Under the pieces are notes generated by a model, which worked only from the letters and a program-made list of their open reading frames with translations, did not search any database and was not told the origin of the DNA. From assembly GCF_021378075.1 (NCBI RefSeq), contig NZ_JAJUOS010000003.1, forward strand, positions 1 to 64,000: a stretch of 64,000 nucleotides of DNA. The letters are read 5' to 3'. Shown here piece by piece: positions 1-9,010 of the stretch (position 1 is its first letter; each line of letters starts with the position of its first letter). Source of the DNA: Rhodobacter flavimaris. GTDB lineage: Bacteria; Pseudomonadota; Alphaproteobacteria; Rhodobacterales; Rhodobacteraceae. Position numbers and translations under genes: made by a program.

Positions 1-374
1 TGCAGATCCTTTCGGACGAGATGTGCAAGAAGATGTCGGGCCGGATCATCAACATCCACCATTCGTTCCTGCCCTCGTTCAAGGGCGCCAACCCCTACAA
101 GCAGGCGTTCGAGCGCGGCGTCAAACTGATCGGCGCGACCTCGCACTATGTCACCGCCGACCTCGACGAGGGCCCGATCATCGAGCAGGACACGATCCGC
201 GTCACCCATGCCCAATCGCCCGACGATTATGTCAGCCTCGGCCGCGACGTAGAAAGCCAGGTTCTCGCCCGCGCGATCCATGCGCATATCCATCATCGGG
301 TGTTCCTGAATGGAGACAAGACCGTCGTCTTCCCCGCAAGCCCAGGAGAATATGGCTCCGAGCGGATGGGCTGA
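1..374 (+). CDS. purU: Formyltetrahydrofolate deformylase, C-terminal part (5' end outside window)
   Basis: Hydrolyses 10-formyl-THF to THF and formate in the cytoplasm. Only about 124 C-terminal residues are present. The frame is open from the first base and includes a reading consistent with the family's MQILSDEM segment. The formyl-transferase fold signature is clear: [17 protein letters not shown] contains the catalytic His and the loop typical of PurU/PurN, followed by [20 protein letters not shown] with the catalytic Asp region. The stop is TGA at 372-374. It lies upstream of, and on the same strand as, a DMSP-demethylation-like operon that loads methyl groups on THF, so it could supply the formate-releasing end of that C1 oxidation route. 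That link is inference; the identity of the fragment is secure. Confidence 0.93.
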   Translation, partial: QILSDEMCKKMSGRIINIHHSFLPSFKGANPYKQAFERGVKLIGATSHYVTADLDEGPIIEQDTIRVTHAQSPDDYVSLGRDVESQVLARAIHAHIHHRVFLNGDKTVVFPASPGEYGSERMG

Positions 375-398
375 CCGGACCGGATTTGAGCCGGACAC

Positions 399-431
399 AG
401 GCGCGCGCGGGACAGGTTTCCGCGCGCGCCT
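399..431 (+). terminator. Hairpin downstream of purU
   Basis: A perfect 12-bp inverted repeat (AGGCGCGCGCGG, 9-nt loop, CCGCGCGCGCCT) starts 25 bases after the purU stop. It has no clear U-run after the stem, so it is either a weak intrinsic terminator or a 3'-end stabilising hairpin. Confidence 0.5.
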
Positions 432-967
432 CGATTATGACCAGTCGATAATATAGAGGGCATGAAGTCCCGCGCAGCCGTCGCCTTCGCCCCTTGGAAA
501 AGGGACTAATGCTGAACGTTCAACGCGGTTCTCCCAAGAGGGAGAGCGGATCTACCATGACATGCACTTCGCAACTCTTCTTCATGTCTGACGCAGACCA
601 AAGGTGATAACCGCGCGCTGAGTTCAGCAAGTCCTGGCAGGCACAGAGAGTCGCTCTGTTGCCGACGCCGGCCGGTTTTCAGGACCTGGTGGGAACCCAA
701 CCCAAAGATGGTTTGGAGCTCGGGGCGCCACATGCCCCACATCGTGACTCGCCACATAGATTCTGCCCGCCCAACCTGACGGATCAGCTCCCTAGGGGCA
801 GGCGCTAGACGCTGCAGACCAAACAGACTTCGCGGCGCCTGACAAAAGCCCGTTTGGTCTTTCTGCGGCGTGTTTCCAGTCCACATGCCAACGGCGTCCA
901 GCGCTAGTCTGTCTTCCAGTTCAAATCCTCAACGGCGATACGGCCTGCGGCCCAGAAAGGACACGCA
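432..967. other. Long non-coding leader upstream of the dmdA-like operon
   Basis: About 535 bases without a convincing gene. The only sizeable open frame (506-886, minus strand) has no recognisable domain and unconvincing composition. The region must carry the promoter and operators of the operon starting at 968. I see a 10-bp palindrome TGAACGTTCA at 513-522 but no certain promoter boxes. A ribosome binding site (AAAGGA) precedes the ATG at 968. Confidence 0.5.
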
Positions 968-2110
968 ATGGTACAAGCAGACGACTTCGGTTTCGGCACC
1001 CAGATCCGCAAATCCCCCTACTTCGACGCTACCGTGCGTTGGGGCGCAAAGGGTTTTTCGGTTTACAATCATATGTATATCCCCCGCGACTTCGGCAACC
1101 CGGAACAGAACTTCTGGAACCTGGTGAATGAAGCGATCCTGTGCGACGTCGCCGTTGAGCGTCAGGTCGAGATCACCGGGCCGGATGCCCAAAAGTTCGT
1201 GCAGATGCTTACTCCGCGCGATCTTTCGAAAATGGCGGTCGGGCAGTGCAAGTACGTCCTTATAACCAATGCCGACGGCGGAATTCTGAATGATCCGATC
1301 CTGCTGCGCCTGGCAGAGAACCACTACTGGATTTCACTGGCCGACAGCGACATCCTGCTTTGGGCGCAAGGCGTGGCAATCAATTCCGGGCTGGACGTTC
1401 AGATCGGTGAACCCGATGTCTCTCCGCTTCAATTGCAGGGTCCAAAGTCGGGCGAGATCATGCGAGCGCTCTTCGGCGACGACATCATGGATCTCAAGTA
1501 CTACTGGCTGCGCGAACTTGAATTGGACGGAATTCCGCTGATCGTGTCGCGTACCGGATGGTCCAGCGAACTGGGCTATGAGCTGTACCTTCAGGATGGA
1601 TCGCGCGGTGACCAACTGTGGGAGAAGATCATGGCGGCTGGAGAGCCTTTCGGCCTCAAGCCCGGCCACACGTCTTCGATCCGCCGGATTGAGGGCGGCA
1701 TGCTGTCCTATCACGCCGACGCCGACATCAACACCAACCCCTTCGAACTTGGCCTCGGCCGGCTGGTGAACCTCGACATTGAGGCCGATTTCATCGGCAA
1801 GGCCGCGTTGCGCCGCATCAAGGAAGCAGGCGTCAGCCGCAGACAGGTGGGCCTGGTCATCGACAGCGCGCCGCTGAAAGGGCCCAACACCAAATTCTGG
1901 GCGATCAGCCGGAACGGTGAGACCATCGGCAAGGTGACTTCGGCGGTCTACTCGCCAAGGCTGAAACAGAATATTGCGCTGGCCATGGTGTCCGTGAAGC
2001 ATGCGGAACTCGGCAACACGGTCCAGGTCGCCATGCCTCATGGCGTGGTACAGGCCACCGTGGTCGAGGTGCCCTTCTTCGACCCGAAAAAGGCGCTCGC
2101 GGCTGCCTGA
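968..2110 (+). CDS. dmdA: DmdA-like dimethylsulfoniopropionate demethylase (GcvT family)
   Basis: THF-dependent methyltransferase of the glycine cleavage T-protein fold, 380 aa, the usual length of DmdA. By family it moves a methyl from DMSP to THF, giving 5-methyl-THF and 3-methylmercaptopropionate. Sequence support: the segment VERQVEITGPDAQKFVQ, the LTPRDLSK motif, YWISLADSDILLWAQG, LQGPKSGEIM, the RTGWSSELGYELYL block that lines the folate pocket, and NPFELGLGRLVNLD. These blocks match DmdA better than GcvT, sarcosine dehydrogenase or the longer LigM O-demethylases. It is first in a co-directional operon with acyl-CoA ligase, methylene-THF reductase and BCCT transporter genes, which fits DMSP use. 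A relative acting on another methylated betaine or sulfonium compound is possible. Confidence 0.82.
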   Translation: MVQADDFGFGTQIRKSPYFDATVRWGAKGFSVYNHMYIPRDFGNPEQNFWNLVNEAILCDVAVERQVEITGPDAQKFVQMLTPRDLSKMAVGQCKYVLITNADGGILNDPILLRLAENHYWISLADSDILLWAQGVAINSGLDVQIGEPDVSPLQLQGPKSGEIMRALFGDDIMDLKYYWLRELELDGIPLIVSRTGWSSELGYELYLQDGSRGDQLWEKIMAAGEPFGLKPGHTSSIRRIEGGMLSYHADADINTNPFELGLGRLVNLDIEADFIGKAALRRIKEAGVSRRQVGLVIDSAPLKGPNTKFWAISRNGETIGKVTSAVYSPRLKQNIALAMVSVKHAELGNTVQVAMPHGVVQATVVEVPFFDPKKALAAA

Positions 2111-2138
2111 TTGCACCGCCCAACAAAGGAACCACACC

Positions 2139-2588
2139 ATGTCCAACCTCTCGATCGAACTTCACTGGCATCGCTCGGTTCCGGTCCTGGAAACCGGTAA
2201 ATACTCGGCCGAGCACACTGTCCGCTACAATGACAGCCACGAGGTCTTGGTAGATGCCGCCCCTGATTGGGGTGGCAACGCCAACAACACCAACCCCGAG
2301 CAGGCATTGGCATCCGCGCTGTCGAGCTGCCATATGATGACGTTCCTGGCGCTGGCCGCCAAGGCGGGATGGCCTGTGGCAAGCTACCACGACTACGCCG
2401 AGGCTCATCTGGGAAAGAACCCCAAGGGCCAGATGTCAGTAACCAAGATTGATCTGCACCCTGTGGTGCGCTTCGACACCGGGTTCAACGTCGATCCTGC
2501 CGAAGTCGAGAAGATGCAACATCGTGCGCATCGCTATTGCTTCATCGCCAACTCGCTCGCGGACAGCGTCGAGATGAATATCCTCTAA
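2139..2588 (+). CDS. OsmC/Ohr family protein
   Basis: 149-aa OsmC-fold protein, a family of thiol-dependent peroxidases for organic hydroperoxides. The two family cysteines are visible: one in SALSSCHMMTFL on the central helix and one in HRYCFIANS near the C terminus, so the redox pair appears intact. The NPEQALASA motif before the first Cys is typical. The ATG at 2139 is 28 bases after the dmdA-like stop, so it is almost certainly in the same transcript. In this context it may protect against peroxides or deal with sulfur intermediates such as methanethiol products, but that is inference. There is no transmembrane or signal segment. Confidence 0.85.
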   Translation: MSNLSIELHWHRSVPVLETGKYSAEHTVRYNDSHEVLVDAAPDWGGNANNTNPEQALASALSSCHMMTFLALAAKAGWPVASYHDYAEAHLGKNPKGQMSVTKIDLHPVVRFDTGFNVDPAEVEKMQHRAHRYCFIANSLADSVEMNIL

Positions 2589-2609
2589 GCCCCAAGAAGG
2601 ACCCGCACC

Positions 2610-3410
2610 GTGGAAAAGCGCGACATCCTGCTGCGTGACCTGGATGCCGACGGCATCCTGCGCCTGACCCTGAACGACGGCGCCCGCCGCAACCCCTTGT
2701 CCGAGGCTATGCTATTCGAACTGGGCAGCGCCTTCGCCAAGGCCGGATCCGATCCGGAGGTGCGGGTCATCGTCCTTGCAGCAAACGGTCCGGCCTTTTG
2801 CGCCGGCCATGACTTAAAGGAAATGACCGCTGGCCGAGCCGCCCCAGACCGAGGCCGAGCCTATTTCACCAAAGTAATGACGGCCTGTTCCGGGGTCATG
2901 CAGGCGATCGTCGCCTGCCCCAAACCCGTTATCGCCGAGGTTTCCGGCATCGCCACCGCCGCAGGGTGCCAGTTGGTTGCCAGCTGCGACATCGCCTTCG
3001 CGGCCGAGGGCGCCCAGTTCAGCACGCCAGGCGTCCATATCGGGCTGTTCTGCTCCACTCCGATGGTCGCGCTGTCGCGCAACGTGACCAACAAGCACGC
3101 AATGGAGATGCTGCTTGGGGGCGACATGATCTCTGCTGGCCGGGCCGAGGACATCGGGCTTGTGAACCGCGCGGTTCCAGCCGAAGCCCTGACCGAGACC
3201 ACGATGGCAATGGCGCGCAAGATCGCGTCCAAGTCCAGCATGACTCTGGCGACCGGCAAGCGCGCCTTCTACGCGCAGCGCGAGATGACGCTAGCCGAAG
3301 CCTATGACTATGCCTCCGGCGTGATGGTCGAGAACATGCTCGCCCGCGACGCGGAGGAAGGCATCGGAGCCTTCATCGAGAAACGTGCGCCCCATTGGCA
3401 GGACAAGTAA
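2610..3410 (+). CDS. Crotonase-fold (enoyl-CoA hydratase/isomerase-like) protein lacking both catalytic Glu
   Basis: 266-aa crotonase-superfamily protein most like the ECHDC3 group. The oxyanion-hole segment CAGHDLKEM (about residues 64-72) and the CoA-binding fold are present. In classical hydratases two glutamates do the chemistry. Here the first aligned position (GCELA in active enzymes) is Gln121 in AAGCQLVASCD, and the second (PE in the PExxxG stretch) is Gly141 in FSTPGVHIGLFCSTP. So hydration of methylthioacryloyl-CoA, the DmdD reaction expected from the neighbours, is not supported by the residues. It may act on another acyl-CoA, for example as thioesterase or isomerase, or be an accessory protein. 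It sits 21 bases after the OsmC gene and 4 bases before the ligase start. Confidence 0.85.
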   Translation: MEKRDILLRDLDADGILRLTLNDGARRNPLSEAMLFELGSAFAKAGSDPEVRVIVLAANGPAFCAGHDLKEMTAGRAAPDRGRAYFTKVMTACSGVMQAIVACPKPVIAEVSGIATAAGCQLVASCDIAFAAEGAQFSTPGVHIGLFCSTPMVALSRNVTNKHAMEMLLGGDMISAGRAEDIGLVNRAVPAEALTETTMAMARKIASKSSMTLATGKRAFYAQREMTLAEAYDYASGVMVENMLARDAEEGIGAFIEKRAPHWQDK

Positions 3411-3414
3411 GGCC

Positions 3415-5085
3415 ATGAACAACCCCTACAACACCGATCTGGATCGCAACCCTGCGAACTACCAGCCCCTCACTCCGCTGAATTTTCTGGAGCGGGCAGC
3501 CAGCGTATTTCCCGATCATACTGCGATCGTCCATGGTGAACTGCGGCGTAGTTACGCCGCGTTCTATGCCCGGTCGCGGCAACTCGCTTCGGCCTTGGCC
3601 CAGAAGGGGATCGGGCGCGGAGATACGGTTTCTGCGCTGCTGGCAAACACGCCGCCGATGCTGGAATGCCACTACGGCGTGCCGATGTGTGGCGCAGTAC
3701 TGCATTCGATCAACACGCGGCTCGACGCGTCGATCATCGCGTTTCAGCTCGACCACGCCATGTCCAAGGTCGTGATCGTCGATCGGGAGTTCATGCCGTT
3801 GCTTCAGGAAGCGCTGACGATTGCCAAGGTTTCGCCCGTCCTGATCCAGTACGACGATCCCGAGTTCGACGGCCCACCGACATCGGTCCAAACGACAGAT
3901 TACGAGGAGTTTCTAACTGGCGGCGATCCTGATTTCGCTTGGCTGATGCCCGAGGACGAGTGGGACGCGATCTCGATCAACTACACCTCAGGCACCACAG
4001 GCGATCCGAAGGGCGTCGTGTCGCACCACCGGGGAGCCTATCTGCTGGCGCAAGGCAATGCACTAACGACGGGGATGCTGAAGCACGCCGTCTATCTCTG
4101 GACCTTGCCGATGTTCCATTGCAACGGTTGGTGTTTTCCCTGGACTCTTTCGGCGATCATCGGCACCCATGTCTGCCTGCGACAGGTGCGAGCCGAGCCG
4201 ATCTGGAATGCTCTGGCCGATGAAGGAGTGACGCATCTGTGCGGCGCGCCGATCGTCATGTCGCTGATGATTTCGGCGCCTAAAGACGTCCAGCGCGATC
4301 TCAACCGGACCGTGCAGTTCTTCACAGCCGCCGCGCCACCGCCTGAAAAGCTGCTGGCCGACATGCGGGACGCGGGGTTCGATGTCACGCATCTGTATGG
4401 GCTTACCGAAACCTATGGTCCTGCGGTGGTCAATGACTGGCATGATGCTTGGTCGTGCTTGCCCCGCGCCGAGCAGGCAGCGCTCAAATCTCGTCAGGGT
4501 GTGCGCTATCTGCCGTTGGAGCAGTTGGACGTGCTCGACCCTGACACGATGCGCGCTGTGCCACGCGACGGCAAGACGATGGGCGAGGTCATGTTTCGTG
4601 GAAATGTCGTCATGAAGGGCTATTTCCGCAACCCAAAAGCCACGAATGAGGCCTTCAAAGGCGGCTGGTTCCATTCCGGTGATCTCGGCGTGATCCATCC
4701 CGACGGCTATATCCAACTCAAGGACAGGTCCAAGGACGTAATCATCTCGGGTGGCGAGAACATTTCCTCGATCGAGGTCGAGGAGGCACTCTACCGCCAT
4801 CCCGCCGTCGCTGTCGTGGCCGTCGTCGCCATGCCACACGAAAAATGGGGCGAAACGCCCTGCGCGTTTGTCGAACTGGCCGAAGGGCAAACAGCGGATG
4901 CGCAAGCATTGCGCGCCTGGTGCCGCGAGCATCTCGCCTCCTACAAGGTTCCCGGACAATTCGTCTTCATGACCATCCCAAGAACCTCGACAGGTAAAAT
5001 CCAGAAGTTTCTCCTGCGCGATGCGGCAAGAGAGCTTTCGGCTGGCCAACCCGATGCCTTGGCGCCGACAATCGGGACGAAATAG
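3415..5085 (+). CDS. Acyl-CoA synthetase, DmdB-like (methylmercaptopropionate-CoA ligase candidate)
   Basis: 556-aa AMP-forming acyl-CoA ligase of the ANL superfamily. All core motifs are visible: YTSGTTGDPKGVV (phosphate loop), LYGLTETYGPA (adenine binding), the HSGDLGVIHPDGYIQLKDRSKD hinge block read in two parts, GGENISSIEVEE, and PRTSTGKIQKF with the catalytic lysine. The start at 3415 (MNNPYNTD) is preferred because it lies just 4 bases after the previous stop; longer in-frame readings overlap that gene. In the DMSP demethylation pathway DmdB converts methylmercaptopropionate to its CoA thioester, and the operon position next to the DmdA-like gene supports that role. Short or medium-chain fatty acids are the alternative substrates. 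Confidence 0.85.
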   Translation: MNNPYNTDLDRNPANYQPLTPLNFLERAASVFPDHTAIVHGELRRSYAAFYARSRQLASALAQKGIGRGDTVSALLANTPPMLECHYGVPMCGAVLHSINTRLDASIIAFQLDHAMSKVVIVDREFMPLLQEALTIAKVSPVLIQYDDPEFDGPPTSVQTTDYEEFLTGGDPDFAWLMPEDEWDAISINYTSGTTGDPKGVVSHHRGAYLLAQGNALTTGMLKHAVYLWTLPMFHCNGWCFPWTLSAIIGTHVCLRQVRAEPIWNALADEGVTHLCGAPIVMSLMISAPKDVQRDLNRTVQFFTAAAPPPEKLLADMRDAGFDVTHLYGLTETYGPAVVNDWHDAWSCLPRAEQAALKSRQGVRYLPLEQLDVLDPDTMRAVPRDGKTMGEVMFRGNVVMKGYFRNPKATNEAFKGGWFHSGDLGVIHPDGYIQLKDRSKDVIISGGENISSIEVEEALYRHPAVAVVAVVAMPHEKWGETPCAFVELAEGQTADAQALRAWCREHLASYKVPGQFVFMTIPRTSTGKIQKFLLRDAARELSAGQPDALAPTIGTK

Positions 5086-5188
5086 GTGGGGAGTCGGCCA
5101 CGCACACGCGGCCACAGAACTACGACGCTCGACCTGCCCTGAAGCAATCGCGCTCTTGCGCCAACCGACCTTGAATTGAGGTGATGCC

Positions 5189-5767
5189 ATGTACCGGGTT
5201 CGTCTGTTTGCCGTCCGCCATTCCAGGGCCTTCGAATGGCTCTACGCCCGGCTCGAGAGCACCATGGTCGCGCTCGACCCGCTGTTTGCCCGCATTGGGT
5301 ATGGGCGCATCGAGCGTCCAATAGCTGCCATCGAACGCGCGACCAAAGGTCTGTTGTTCGATTGCAAGATGTGTGGCCAGTGCGTACTATCTTCCACAGG
5401 AATGTCCTGCCCGATGAACTGCCCGAAGCAGCTTCGTAATGGCCCCTGCGGTGGCGTCCGCCCCGGCGGCTATTGCGAGGTAAAGCCGCAGATGCGCTGC
5501 GTTTGGGTCCTGGCGTGGGATGGCGCCGCGCGCATGAAGGACGGCAGCAAGGTTCGCGACGTCCAGCCACCCGTTGATCGCCGCCTCGAGGGCTCATCCT
5601 CGTGGCTTAGGGTAAGCCGTGAGAAGGCAGCCGGGCTCCGCGAGGCCCGAGAGGCATCGCGCACGACCATCGCGAAAGCGTTCCCCGATGCCCGCGCTCA
5701 TGAACCTGCGGCGGCCCCCCTCGCGACGGAGCCCGCTGCGGCGATCAAGCCAGGAAGAGATCAATGA
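5189..5767 (+). CDS. Methylene-THF reductase C-terminal-domain protein (MetV-like, Cys-rich)
   Basis: 192-aa protein of the methylene-tetrahydrofolate reductase C-terminal family, which forms a complex with a MetF-type subunit in acetogens and in some C1-using bacteria. The cysteine cluster CKMCGQCVLSSTGMSCPMNC followed by RNGPCGGVRPGGYCEV (about residues 59-94) is the hallmark and probably binds metal or an Fe-S cluster. The C-terminal 40 residues are Ala/Glu/Pro-rich and look disordered. The stop overlaps the start of the next gene in ATGA, which indicates translational coupling with the catalytic subunit. In this operon it should help oxidise methyl-THF made by the DmdA-like enzyme. Confidence 0.8.
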   Translation: MYRVRLFAVRHSRAFEWLYARLESTMVALDPLFARIGYGRIERPIAAIERATKGLLFDCKMCGQCVLSSTGMSCPMNCPKQLRNGPCGGVRPGGYCEVKPQMRCVWVLAWDGAARMKDGSKVRDVQPPVDRRLEGSSSWLRVSREKAAGLREAREASRTTIAKAFPDARAHEPAAAPLATEPAAAIKPGRDQ

Positions 5768-6822
5768 ACGAAGATCAGCAACTCAAGCCAGAACCGTGGC
5801 TGCCGTCTTACGACGATCCGCCCCCCGGTCACGTTTCGGGCAGTCGACTCGAACGAGTGCTCCGCAGCGGCCAGTTCGCTGTAACTGCCGAGCTGAATCC
5901 GCCTGACAGCGCGGATCCGGCCGACGTATTCGAGGCGGCGCGGCCGCTCGCCGAGGTTGCCGATGCGATCAATGCGACCGATGCTTCGGGCGCCAACTGC
6001 CACATGTCGTCGATTGGCATCTGCTCCCTGCTGACCCGCGCAGGACACGGCACGATCTACCAGATCTCCTGCCGCGACCGGAACAGGATCGCGATCCAAG
6101 GCGATGTCCTCGGCGCTGCTGCAATGGGGGTGAGAAACGTGCTGTGCCTGACCGGCGACGGCGTCGGCGTCGGTGATCAGCCGGGAGCCAAGCCAGTGTT
6201 CGACTTAGACTCGCTCTCGCTGCTACGCACGATCCGCACCATGCGGGACGAGGGCACGTTTCTCTCCGGCCGCCGCATCACCCGTCCACCACGGATGTTC
6301 CTGGGCGCTGCCGAGAACCCCTGTGTCCCACCGCTCGACTGGCGCCCCGAGCGACTTGCGAAGAAGGTCGAAGCGGGTGCTGATTTCATCCAGACAAACT
6401 ACATTTTCGATGTGCCCGTGTTCGAGCGCTTCATGGCGCGGGTGCGCGATCTGGGTCTCGAGCGCCGCGTGTTTATCCTAGCCGGCGTCGGTCCGCTTGC
6501 CTCGGCAAGGGCCGCCCGTTGGATGCGCAGCAACGTTCCCGGCATTCACATACCCGACGCGGTGATCGAGCGGATAGAGAAGTCCGCGAAACCGGCTGAG
6601 GAAGGCAAGCGCCTCTGCATCGAGCTGATGCAGCAGATCCGCGAAATCCCGGGCGTCGCCGGGGTCCATGTCATGGCCTACCGCCGTGAGCACGAGGTCT
6701 CAGAAATCGTTGCGGAATCGGGTGTCCTGAAAGGGCGGGTGCCGGAGAGAAGGCGGACACCAGTCACCAAGGAACCAGTCGGTGAGAATGCTGTCGAACC
6801 CGCAGGCATTCCGGGTAAGTGA
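5764..6822 (+). CDS. Methylene-tetrahydrofolate reductase (MetF-like, catabolic context)
   Basis: 352-aa TIM-barrel flavoprotein of the MetF family. Visible features are VTAELNPPDSADP near the N terminus, DAINATDASGANCHMSS, the ISCRDRNRIAIQGDVLGAAAMG stretch (read in parts) that binds flavin and folate, CLTGDG, and KKVEAGADFIQTNYIFD. It interconverts methylene-THF and methyl-THF. Pairing with the Cys-rich subunit through a 4-base overlap, and position behind a methyl-THF-producing demethylase, suggest it runs in the oxidative direction, feeding C1 units to formate. A second, quite different MetF-like gene lies at 60620-61510 in a methionine context. Confidence 0.85.
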   Translation: MNEDQQLKPEPWLPSYDDPPPGHVSGSRLERVLRSGQFAVTAELNPPDSADPADVFEAARPLAEVADAINATDASGANCHMSSIGICSLLTRAGHGTIYQISCRDRNRIAIQGDVLGAAAMGVRNVLCLTGDGVGVGDQPGAKPVFDLDSLSLLRTIRTMRDEGTFLSGRRITRPPRMFLGAAENPCVPPLDWRPERLAKKVEAGADFIQTNYIFDVPVFERFMARVRDLGLERRVFILAGVGPLASARAARWMRSNVPGIHIPDAVIERIEKSAKPAEEGKRLCIELMQQIREIPGVAGVHVMAYRREHEVSEIVAESGVLKGRVPERRRTPVTKEPVGENAVEPAGIPGK

Positions 6823-6887
6823 GCCGAACAGGCGGCCGGAAAGTGATCTGCGTAAACCAGATCAGATATTTTGGAGGGGAAACCAAC

Positions 6888-7304
6888 ATGTCCTATACTC
6901 AGATCATGCTCCCGATAGACCTTGAACATGCAGACCGCATGGAAAAGGCGATCCAAACAGCGCTGGCGCTCGCGGTGCAGTTTGGAGCGAAGCTGACACT
7001 CGTCGGGGTGACCTCGGAGCTTCCGGGAGTGTCCGCCCACAATCCGGCTGAGTTCAAGGAAAAGCTGTCAGCTTTGGCGCAGCGACTTGGTGAAGGCCTC
7101 CCGCAAGGCGCGCAATCGAGAACCTATGTGGCGCATGACCCGTCCGTTCAGATCGACGGCATTCTGCTCGACGCGATTAAAGACGTCGGAGCCGACCTCG
7201 TCGTAATGGCGTCGCATATCCCGAACGTTTTGAACGCGATATGGCCGTCCCACGGCGGGAAAATGGCGTCGCACGCCGACGTTTCTGTTTTCGTTGTGCG
7301 CTGA
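6888..7304 (+). CDS. Universal stress protein (UspA family)
   Basis: 138-aa UspA-fold protein. It begins MSYTQIMLPIDLEHADRMEKA and carries the C-terminal ADLVVMASHIPNVLNAIWPSHG region seen where UspA proteins bind ATP through a G-2x-G-9x-G-(S/T) motif, which is only partly kept here. The ATG at 6888 is chosen because of the ribosome binding site GGAGGGG just before it. It lies between the reductase and the BCCT transporter genes. UspA genes are often next to transporters, as in TRAP and BCCT operons, where they may tune uptake; the direct role here is unknown. Confidence 0.85.
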   Translation: MSYTQIMLPIDLEHADRMEKAIQTALALAVQFGAKLTLVGVTSELPGVSAHNPAEFKEKLSALAQRLGEGLPQGAQSRTYVAHDPSVQIDGILLDAIKDVGADLVVMASHIPNVLNAIWPSHGGKMASHADVSVFVVR

Positions 7305-7334
7305 ATCGCGTCAACAATCTGGAGGAGGAGAAAG

Positions 7335-9002
7335 ATGACAGAAAAAGACCCCGGCGCCGAAACCGATCTAGATACGCAATCCAAGGTTGAGCCCGTTCCA
7401 GCGCCTCAGGGCCGCACCGAGATCATCGAGACTGACTATGAGATCGGGCGCGACAATTTAACAAGCTCTTGGAAGCTGGAATTCGACATCCATCAGGTCG
7501 TGTTTACTGTGTCGGCACTGGGCGTCCTGGCGTTCACCTTCTTCACGATGGCCTTCCAAGAGGAACTCGAACCCGTGTTCATAGGGATGCGTGGCTGGCT
7601 AACCAGCAATCTCGACTGGTTCTTCCTGCTCTCGGCTAACATCTTCGTGCTGCTGAGCCTTTTCCTCATCGTCTCGCCCTTGGGCAAGGTGCGCCTTGGT
7701 GGCCCTGAAGCGGAACCATCATTCAGCTACATCGGATGGTTCTCGATGCTGTTCGCGGCGGGCATGGGCATCGGCCTGATGTTCTACGGCGTCTCCGAGC
7801 CATTGAGCCATTTTGATAGCGCCATGGGCGGCATCTCGGTTGGCGAGGACGGCATTCGCACCGACTGGGCGCCGCTGGGTGGCGCCGAAGGCGACGTTGC
7901 CGAGGCCACTCGGTTGGGCATGGCTGCCACGATCTTCCACTGGGGCCTGCACCCGTGGGCAATTTACGCAGTGGTTGGACTGGCACTGGCGCTCTTCTCT
8001 TACAACAAGGGGCTGCCGCTGACGCTTCGCTCGTGCTTCTATCCGATCTTCGGCGAGCGAGTCTGGGGCTGGCCCGGCCACATCATCGACATCCTCGCGA
8101 TCTTCTCTACGATCTTCGGCCTAGCGACATCGTTGGGAATCGGTGCGCAACAGTCCGCAGCGGGTCTGAACTTCTTGTTCGGTTTTTCGACCTCCAATCC
8201 CATGCTGATCACGCTGATTTTGGCGATCACGGCGGTGGCGTTGGTTTCGGTCGTCGCGGGCCTTGATGCTGGCGTCAAGCGGCTTTCCGAGATCAACATG
8301 GCGCTCGCAGCAATCCTGTTGTTCTTTATCATTGCCTTTGGCCCGACCCTGGAAATCGTCAGCGGATTCTTCGCTAACCTCTTAGCTTATGGTGAATATC
8401 TGCCGGCGCTGTCGATGCCCTTCGAGCGTGAAGACGCCAACTTTGCCTCGGGCTGGACCGCGTTCTACTGGGCCTGGTGGATCAGCTGGTCTCCGTTTGT
8501 CGGCATGTTCATCGCCCGCGTCAGCCGAGGCCGCACTGTGCGCGAGTTTCTGATCGCCGTGCTGATCGTACCTACGATCTTGTCGGTTATCTGGATGACG
8601 GCAATGGGCGGAACCGCCATCAGCCAGCTTGTGAATGATGGGCTGACCGGCGTGCAGGACACGGCACTGGAACTGAAGTTGTTTGAGATGCTCACGCATC
8701 TGCCGCTGACTGGCCTGACGTCGTTCGTGGGCATCATCCTCGTGATCGTTTTCTTTGTGACTTCGTCGGACTCGGGCTCGCTTGTGATCGACGCTGTCGC
8801 GGCAGGAGGCAAGGTAAACGCTCCGACACCGCAACGGGTGTTCTGGACCATCTCGGAGGGTTTGGTGGCGATAGCACTGTTGCTGGGTGGTGGGCTGGCT
8901 GCGTCGCAGGCCATGGCGGTTTCCACAGGCCTGCCGTTCACAGTCGTCCTACTGGGCGCGTGCTACGCCATTGTCCACGGCTTGTTGAAAGAGGCGCGCT
9001 GA
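7335..9002 (+). CDS. BCCT family betaine/DMSP transporter
   Basis: 555-aa secondary transporter of the betaine/carnitine/choline family in the inner membrane, with about 12 hydrophobic segments starting near residue 55. The family signatures are present: GMGIGLMFYGVSEPLSHF, FHWGLHPWAIYA, and the WAWWISWSPFVGMFIARVSRGRT block (read in two parts) containing the substrate-site tryptophans. The ribosome binding site GGAGGAGG lies just before the ATG. As the last gene of the DMSP-like operon it most likely imports DMSP or another betaine. The C-terminal tail after the last helix is very short (GLLKEAR), so it lacks the long osmosensing tail of BetP-type carriers. Confidence 0.88.
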   Translation: MTEKDPGAETDLDTQSKVEPVPAPQGRTEIIETDYEIGRDNLTSSWKLEFDIHQVVFTVSALGVLAFTFFTMAFQEELEPVFIGMRGWLTSNLDWFFLLSANIFVLLSLFLIVSPLGKVRLGGPEAEPSFSYIGWFSMLFAAGMGIGLMFYGVSEPLSHFDSAMGGISVGEDGIRTDWAPLGGAEGDVAEATRLGMAATIFHWGLHPWAIYAVVGLALALFSYNKGLPLTLRSCFYPIFGERVWGWPGHIIDILAIFSTIFGLATSLGIGAQQSAAGLNFLFGFSTSNPMLITLILAITAVALVSVVAGLDAGVKRLSEINMALAAILLFFIIAFGPTLEIVSGFFANLLAYGEYLPALSMPFEREDANFASGWTAFYWAWWISWSPFVGMFIARVSRGRTVREFLIAVLIVPTILSVIWMTAMGGTAISQLVNDGLTGVQDTALELKLFEMLTHLPLTGLTSFVGIILVIVFFVTSSDSGSLVIDAVAAGGKVNAPTPQRVFWTISEGLVAIALLLGGGLAASQAMAVSTGLPFTVVLLGACYAIVHGLLKEAR

Positions 9003-9010
9003 GAATCCAT

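Noticed and set aside
506..886. 126-codon minus-strand frame in the leader before dmdA
   Set aside because: No recognisable domain, no ribosome binding site and composition like non-coding DNA.
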